Positions 57,359 through 64,000 of a stretch of DNA of 64,000 nucleotides are shown here, piece after piece. Made by a program: the position numbers and the translations under genes. A model generated the notes under the pieces. It did no database searches, was not told the DNA's origin, and saw nothing but the letters and a program-made list of their open reading frames with translations. Position 1 is the stretch's first letter, and every line of letters begins with the position of its first letter. Origin of the DNA: Adiantum capillus-veneris (lineage: Eukaryota > Streptophyta > Polypodiopsida > Polypodiales > Pteridaceae); assembly GCA_014529385.2 (NCBI GenBank), contig CM043962.1, positions 89,121,180 through 89,185,179 of the forward strand, in the 5' to 3' direction.

Positions 57359-57805
57359 TGTTGGTGGGTACGTCGCGAGCGGACGCTAGCATAGAGAGAA
57401 CAAAACCAACAACTCTACGTCGGCCGAGGGCGAAGCTTAACCCGTAGTCACATGAAAACAAGAAGATGATTGTGAAACTACTTATCGAACTTCTAAGACA
57501 ATCTCTAATCAAGGAAATCAAATCCTAGAACGCACTAGTGAAAGCAATCCAACCTATGATGCTAATGCTATCCGAATCTAGGTCAAATGCATTTGAAATG
57601 TCACCAAAACTCACAAGATATACTCTCCTTACCATGAGATCAATATCCTATGGACTGTGACTTGATAACCCACCTCCAACTACCTCTTGAGACAATCGCG
57701 TTTAAAGACGGGCAGCAAAATAAAACTTACCATTTTTTGTGGCATATGATCCTAATGTGTAGTCCTACTTGCCATGAACCCATAGGTGCAAAGAACTCAC
57801 CAAAC
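57359..57805 (-). repeat. 5' LTR of G2, truncated
   Basis: Starts TGTTGGTGGGTACG and matches 2473-2900 until CACCAAAC at 57805, after which the sequence differs. About half of the 868-bp LTR is therefore missing on the outer side, probably replaced by the LTR-like piece that follows. Confidence 0.8.
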
Positions 57806-58160
57806 GGGAGTTAATTAAGTATAATGGTCATGTTGCTACCTCTAATCAAGTTCACCCTCTATTTTCTCAAAGTAGTCTCATAAAAATGCTTACTACAGCT
57901 CTCTTAATTCTGCTATTCTTAATGTTCCTAGTCCATTTCCATTACACTTACCATATTTGGTAATGATGTGTGTGAACATACTAAGGTTCACTAAGGCACC
58001 TTCCCTCACACAGAGGGCTATTCCTTGGCCTATATATAGACCCACACTTAGTGCAAGCCTTATCTTTGTATCAACACGCTCAATGTAATACTACTTCTCG
58101 TGCTTGTGTGGCCTTGAGCTTCTCCTTCATCTTCTCCTCTTTGTGTGATTTCTTGTAGCT
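57806..58160 (+). repeat. LTR-like promoter segment, probably from a copia element
   Basis: Contains TATATATAGA at 58031-58040, a T-rich leader with CTTCTCCTTCATCTTCTCCTC, and the overall layout of an LTR U3/R/U5. No second copy is in the window, so the borders are not fixed; the left junction at 57806 comes from the break in the G2 LTR. Confidence 0.4.
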
Positions 58161-59500
58161 CTATCCCAACCAATTAGTCATAAAATCTTCAAATTTATAG
58201 GAAAAAAGTCTCAAAGAGAGGTGTGTCAAATTGCACAAGCGTCGAAAGTTGTCAGAAAAAGGAAAATAAAAAGTCAATCTTAAGGTTTTGGGCATTCTAA
58301 ATGCATTTGTGGTGTCAATTTTGAATACATGAAGTTTGGCATCTAGATCATCCCCTAGTTGATTTTTAGGTTTAATAATTTTGACAACTAATTTAATGTG
58401 AGTAAAATTAAACTCACAAAAAAGTGACATACAAAGATCGCTCATTAATAGTTTTTAAGTTTATTGACGAAGAAAAACAAACTTATGCAAACACATTTAA
58501 CTCTAGCATTGGCCTTTTTCTCGTTAGAGCTTGTCTTCTTTCTCTCTCTACTCTAAAAGGTCCTTCAAAACATGTCCAAATTTTCCAGTTCAAGAAGGAA
58601 GCACACAACACATCTCGATGTGGGTGTGATGTCAACAATTGTAAGTGCTGAGTTGACCATATATAATGAAATAGCAAACAAAGTAAAGAAACAACCACAA
58701 TATCATACTGAGGCAATCGAAGGTAAACCCTTTAGCCTAGCAACAAGGATTTTTGTGGAGCTACAAGACACTTATGGGCTAAAGGTTGGTAGTGAAGATG
58801 GCACCAAGACCGGGGTATTTACTCTTTATAAACAATTACATGCCACCTATGAGTAGAGATTCTTAAAACCCCCCTATTTACAATTAGTATACGGTAATTA
58901 TGACCCCCCTTATCACACTTATAAGATTTGTAATGAAAAAAAATTGAATATATGCCTATCTTACATAGAAGGTTTTGTATGGTTCTTTGAAAACACACTA
59001 TGCCTAAATTTATTGTCTAGTAAAACTCTTTTTTATGATTATTTTATGTCAATATATCTTGGTGATATTATCACCCCTAACGTCATGAGAAATAACAATA
59101 ATAAGGAATTACTCATTTTGTAGTCCTCGATGACAGTGTGCAAGTATGCATAAATTTGGTTTGATTTATGTGCAAAGGGTCTAGGTCTTGTAGTATCAAA
59201 GAGAAACTTTCAATTGACATCAAATACAGATTAAAAATCTTGTGCTAGAAATGTTGGTGCATGGTATCTTTATCAAACTTTGTATTTATATATGTCAATG
59301 GATATATAAATTATTGATAGATTTCATAAAGAAAATATATTTTTTTCTCTTTTTGACACATCTCTATCTCTTGTCATTCCCCTTCCCACTCTTTTGAGTG
59401 AGACTTATATCTCACCCCCTACTTAAGAGTAAATTATTAGGGACCTAGCCCTAACTTATATACTTATCTAACCCTTTGACAAACCCCTCTCTCCTGCACT
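58161..59500. other. Interval with short unrecognised ORFs
   Basis: The longest plus-strand frame (58572-58856, ending ATRIFVELQDTYGLKVGSED) has no motif I recognise. The rest is AT-rich with no support for a gene on either strand. Confidence 0.3.
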
Positions 59501-59519
59501 TACGTGCTACAATAAGTTT

Positions 59520-60430
59520 CTCATGGTTGATCCCCTGCCATACCAAGCTTACACAACTTACACTTGGAGGGAGATGAAAATATCATCGATAATAACTATG
59601 CAACATGGAAAGTGAAGATGGATTCACATCTTTTCTTTTGAGATTGCTAGGAGGTGGTGTACAATGAGAGACTAGGTGAAGATCAAAATATCCAAGTGGA
59701 ATCACACAAATGGTCCATATGCGAAGCTCAGTTTTTAAGATGAAATCCGTAGCTAGTGGATGTGAAGACTCTTTAGAAAGAAGAACACCCATAAGTCAAA
59801 GTGCATATCAAGAAAAAAATTTGTGATGTACTTTTCTCGTAAAAAAGAGGAACATCTAGGGGTCAAAGAGTACATCAAGTTAAATTGACTTGAGAGATGA
59901 ACTCACAAGCACAGATAGGAACCAAGGGATGCAAGAAAATTCATTAAAAGATTGAAGGATGTACATCCAATGACTAATTTCCATCAATGACAATGTAGTA
60001 TCTACAACATGGATTGAAAAAGTGCTATGAAGCTCTAGTCTCAAGCTCTAGTCTACCACCTCATTATTTTGAGGGAGAAGTAATTAATGGATGAGATGGA
60101 ATAAATTATTAGACATGAAGGCCAAAGAAAAGCAGCCATGAAGATAATTCAAGATGGAGGAAGTTCTATAAATACTCCTACAAGTGCTCTCTTCACAAAA
60201 AGAGAAAGAGGAAGGATCAAAATTCAAAGAGGAAGAAAAGACATTAGACCCACGACAACAATGATCAACATTTCATAAGGATAACCACTTCTCTAATGGT
60301 AGCAGAGGCAATTCCTTTAGAGGCAGAGGAATAGGTAGAGGTAGAAGCTATTATAAATGTATAATGTGATTATTGTTCAAAGCATATTGCTCATCTTTGT
60401 GGTAGGAGGCATCTCTGTCCTAAGAGGATC
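59520..60430 (+). pseudogene. Copia gag remnant
   Basis: Frame-broken plus-strand DNA with NNYATWKVKMDSHLF, the conserved start of copia gag, and near its end CDYCSKHIAHLC, a likely relic of the CCHC knuckle. Many stops. Confidence 0.5.
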
Positions 60431-60539
60431 AATCTAATGTGTCTCGCTAGAGCATGGCTACTCTATTTTTTCATCTACAGACATGTCATGCACAACACTT
60501 TGGAGCTCATCTGTGAAAGATATGTGTCTAATTCTCACT

Positions 60540-61050
60540 GACATGACTATAATGTAATCAAGACTATTCCATCTTGCACCTCAGATACATGCATATGGTA
60601 GACTAAGCCTATCTTGGATCCTCTTGCAATGACTAGTGAACCACAATGCATTTAGAAAAATTACTTTCTAATCAGTTGACATCCATTGTCTCTAAAGCAT
60701 CTCATTGAGATCAAGCTCTGTGGAATCTTAGGAACATAATGCACATGATGTAGCATATAAGATGCACCATTAGGTAAGTACAAGCATACATCTCTTGTAC
60801 CCTCTATGTAATATGCTAATCATTTGGCTAGATGTACATGACCAAGGCTCCCACTAGCAAAAGTGCTAAACCACTCATGACATGATGTGATGTGAAACAT
60901 TACATACTCATCAAGCAGCCATCGAGAGCAAGTGGCATGTCTATCAAACATAAAATTAAGAGTAATAATAGAGGTAAATGTGACATCACCGTCACTAGCA
61001 TACAAAGCAACCTCTCTAGTCTCATTCTCATTGCCATTTTCACTATTCAA
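60540..61050 (-). pseudogene. Copia protease region, minus strand
   Basis: RWLLDEYVMFHITSCHEWF matches the copia protease region (usually WLLDSGCSxHMT), followed by GSLGHVHLAK and, after a stop, MLHHVHYVPKIPQSLIS, the usual LHxVxYVPxLxxNLIS. The active-site Ser-Gly is lost. Orientation is opposite to the gag remnant beside it. Confidence 0.75.
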
Positions 61051-61384
61051 GATTTTGAGAACGTAGATTACTTTTTCTTTTTGGTCTTTTGTGGGTTGTG
61101 CTATATAGAAAAGGTTGGTTTTGTGTAGTTTTTCCTCTACACGATCAACATTTGTGTCAAGGTGTTGTCAATGCCCCTGGCTGACATGGTGTCTGTTGAG
61201 GACAAAATTTGGATGGGCAGATCTGCCGACTTTGGGCATACATGAAGCAACAATTTTCTTGTTGCAAATGTCGATTGAAATATTGTGTTCGGTTATTATG
61301 TAAGAACAAGTTAACCATTGAAACATGTATGTGAAGGGTGTATTATGGGCAAAATGTGGCATTCTAAGTTACCTAAGGATGGTT

Positions 61385-61600
61385 CTATGCAAGCTACTCG
61401 CAAATTGTAGTGCGTCCATAATAGTGACATTTATGGTTTAATGTGCACTTTATCTTTTAGAAATCATTTGTACTTTATGACTTTTATTAATGATTACTCC
61501 AGGCACGCATGTGTATATCTACTTAAGGCAAAGTTTGAAGTGCTCATTTGCTTCAAACATTTTTTCTTATGGCTAAGATGTATATGTTTGGGGGCACCCT
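61385..61600 (+). pseudogene. Copia integrase fragment
   Basis: HLYFMTFINDYSRHACVYLL and AKFEVLICFKHF correspond to the copia integrase core (YFxTFIDDYSRxxxVYxLKxKSE). Only this short part survives. Plus strand. Confidence 0.7.
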
Positions 61601-61739
61601 CCTTTATGGTTGAGGGGGGATTTTATGGTGAAAGAGTTCATTGCATTGCTGGTGAGTCTTATGATAAAACACCAATATGCTCCACAAGAGGGGGACCAAA
61701 GGGGACCTTTCCAACCAAAGACCCTTAACTATGCTCACT

Positions 61740-62640
61740 ACATCTAATAAGATCTTTGCCAAAGCAAGAGAAAATTAGATCACCCAAATTTTTATGAAAG
61801 AAATCTCTACGAAGCAGAAAGGTTTTATAGAAGGAAGAAACATTTTGGAAGCATTAATCTCTCTATGGGAATGCATTGAGCATGTTGAGGATACTGGCTA
61901 TGACAATCTCTCTGTCAAAGCTGATTTTTTATAAAACTTATGATCGGCTTAAAGGGTTGTTCATCATTAAAAGTCTAAGAAACATAAGGTTTGGTCCTAA
62001 TTTGCAATTGTTCATCTCACATTTTGGCAATGCTAGAGAGAGGCTCTCCATCAATAACTGTCTTTTTGAGGCCTTTGTGATAAAAAGATTAATTCTTCAG
62101 GGTTTCCCTTTAACTCCCCTCCTATTTACTATTGTTGTGGATGGGTTGAATCGTTTAGTCAAAAGAAAGATACTTTTTGTACTGCTTCTAGGTCTAAGTA
62201 AATCATTCCAAAATTGATATTCACTTGTCCATCTCTTCCATCCCCAATGGCTCTCAAAACAAATATGGAAGGTCATTAAAGATGGTGAAGAATTCATTCT
62301 TCTCAACATTCCCCTTGGTTCAATATCTTTTTGAAACAAAGATGGGACTGGGTAGTCTCACAGTTTCACAAGACATTGACTTGGTGAACAAGACTTCAAA
62401 TGTCATTAGTTGGTTGTGTGATTGTGATTAACCACTTCATATTAATCTATGTTTTATTTTTCTTATCTTGTCAGTGTACCCCACATAGGCATCTAAAGGA
62501 TGTCACTAAATCCTGCAAGAACTTCCTCTAGGCTGGGGTCCCCTAAAAGAGAGGTGTTGTAAAATTCAAAGGGAAAGTCTACCACCTTCCCAAAGAAAAA
62601 GGCAGCCTAGGCATCTGAAATATCTTGTAATGGGCCTCAC
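61740..62640 (+). pseudogene. LINE (non-LTR) reverse transcriptase fragment
   Basis: IFAKAREN, then QKGFIEGRNILEALISLWEC, which matches the plant LINE RT motif QxGFxxGRxILE. Later frames hold decayed pieces compatible with the rest of RT. Many frame changes and stops. Confidence 0.6.
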
Positions 62641-63360
62641 AATTGGCGTACAACCTTTCAGTCAAACTTATGGTTAGAGCCATTCAATTTCCCTATGAGG
62701 CACTGCTGATCTTTTGTCACCTCTTTCTCTTCTCTGTGGAAGATCATAGGGGTTGGACAAATCTTCCCTAGAACACCATTTTCTTTATGACTAAGCCCAA
62801 ACATGTTATGATCTCTTTGGGAAGCTTGGATAATGTATAGATGTAGTATCATTACCAAATGGGACTAAATAATCTCATTCCTTGTACCTCAAGTTGACTC
62901 CCTATGTCACCTCTTCTACACATTCTAAACCACCAATAGCAAGTTTCTCTTAGAATCTATCGGATTTAGGGTTGCAAGGACGCACACACATCTTGGAGAA
63001 GTTGAAGAAGCTCAAGGCACACAACAGAGAGTGTATTTCTTTGTGCACAAATAGAAAGATAAGTTAGCCCTAGACTGATGGGTGCATACATAATGGACGG
63101 GGAAAAAAACCTCCTAGTGAGGAACAAAGTGTCCCCCACTGTCCTAAGTGTATTCACACACATCACTAACATATATATGGTAGCAAATCCCACTTGGGAT
63201 GAATGAGAGTTGTCACATAGTGTATAGGGAAGTGTCATGCCCTAAGGACATGAATCGTGATCAATCCACAAAGGGAAGCAAGCCCAAAGCTTTGCAAAAG
63301 CTTCAAACTTCCCACAATACAATGCCTTTGTGAACAGATTTACAAGGTTGTCCTATGTCG
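62641..63360. other. Interval without recognised genes
   Basis: Only short ORFs on both strands. It may contain LINE tail and copia 3' DNA but no motif supports either. Confidence 0.4.
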
Positions 63361-63364
63361 ACAC

Positions 63365-64000
63365 ATAAGCCAAGCTGATCTCTCATGTTGAGAGTCTCTT
63401 CCTAACATTGTGATACTGCACTTCAATGTGCTTTGTGCGCGCATGAAAATTTGGGTTCTTCGCAACTACCAATGTGCTTTGACTATTAGTGTGAATGATA
63501 TTGTCAATGTCTTTTCCAACACACAAATCATCTATAATACATATGAACCATACACACTCAATCGTAGCTATGAAGTTATCCCTATACTCAATGTCACAAT
63601 TGGAAGTGGCCACACTAGATTGCTTCTTGCTCAACCATGATATACATGAACTGCCAATCATGAAACAAAAAAACACTTGTGGACATTTGTGAGACATAAA
63701 ATCTAGGCCTATCTAAGTCCAAAGAAAGCATGCAGATTTGGCAAAATGATCCCATCTCTTGGGATAAAACAACCCAAGATGTAAAGTGCCACTCAAGCAG
63801 CAAAAGATCCTTTTAACATCTTGCCAATGCTTAGACCCTAGGCTATGCATACATGTGTTGACTTGTGAGACTGCAAATTGAATATCCGGCCTTTTATTGC
63901 ATACTTAAATAAGAAATCTAAGAAAGAGTGGTATATGCAAGATCTCCATTACCATGAAGTCTCAATTTCAAACAGGTTTCCATTGGAGTAGCAACAGGTT
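63365..64000 (-). pseudogene. Copia RT end and RNase H, continuing past the window
   Basis: On the minus strand from the window edge: remnants of the RT C-terminal region (63960-63700), then CISWLSKKQSSVATSNCDIE, ECVWFICIIDDL and NPNFHARTKHIEVQYHNVR, the well-conserved copia RNase H tail. Frame changes are present. The element continues beyond position 64000. Confidence 0.8.

Overview
This is nuclear DNA from a land plant, probably a fern or other seed-free vascular plant. The evidence is intron-bearing genes with GT/AG splice sites, Tat-like Ty3/gypsy elements, copia and LINE remnants, very long dinucleotide microsatellites, and no bacterial or organellar gene organisation. The fern placement is inference from overall character, not from a marker gene. 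No clearly intact host gene was found; almost everything is transposable-element DNA nested in transposable-element DNA.

The backbone is one large minus-strand Ty3/gypsy retrotransposon, called G2 here, stretched over 2473-57805. Read on the minus strand it has a truncated 5' LTR (57805-57359), a primer-binding site, a leader with phased palindromes, gag (54.6-52.4 kb), protease (48.7-47.6 kb), RT/RNase H (24.8-23.4 kb), integrase with two zinc-binding modules (11.9-10.2 kb), a second block of phased palindromes (8.7-7.1 kb), an extra coiled-coil ORF region (6.9-3.4 kb), a polypurine tract and the 3' LTR (3340-2473). Without its insertions it would be about 19 kb.

Four insertions interrupt G2. 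(1) A DNA transposon (T1, 11883-23419) has terminal inverted repeats GGGTGAAAGCAT and a TATC target duplication. It carries a RING/coiled-coil gene, an acidic-repeat FCP1-like gene and a transposase-like gene; removing it and one TATC rejoins the G2 frame. (2) A plus-strand Tat-like gypsy element (G1, 25393-37070) has a 2.8-kb solo LTR (25989-28782, TSD TCAAT) inside its 5' LTR. (3) A second gene cassette (T2, about 37071-47542) is fused to the broken 3' LTR of G1. (4) A 2.7-kb non-autonomous LTR element (48915-51605) has a perfect GAGGT target duplication.

The most remarkable object is in T2: a five-exon minus-strand gene (40634-37838) whose splice phases all close. It encodes a histone H3/CenH3-like fold, a Ulp1-like cysteine peptidase, an acidic linker and an FCP1-like HAD domain in one polypeptide, interrupted by two in-frame stops. 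T1 also carries an FCP1-like domain with the same DVNGLL motif. I infer that these are two large transposons carrying chromatin/nuclear-protein-like cargo. T2 also has a spliced plus-strand gene of unknown function, a second transposase-like gene with conserved acidic motifs, and four 61-bp inverted-repeat units between its two divergent genes.

The flanks hold a kinase-like remnant (1-1.2 kb) and a jumble of copia pieces in both orientations plus a LINE RT fragment (57.8-64 kb).
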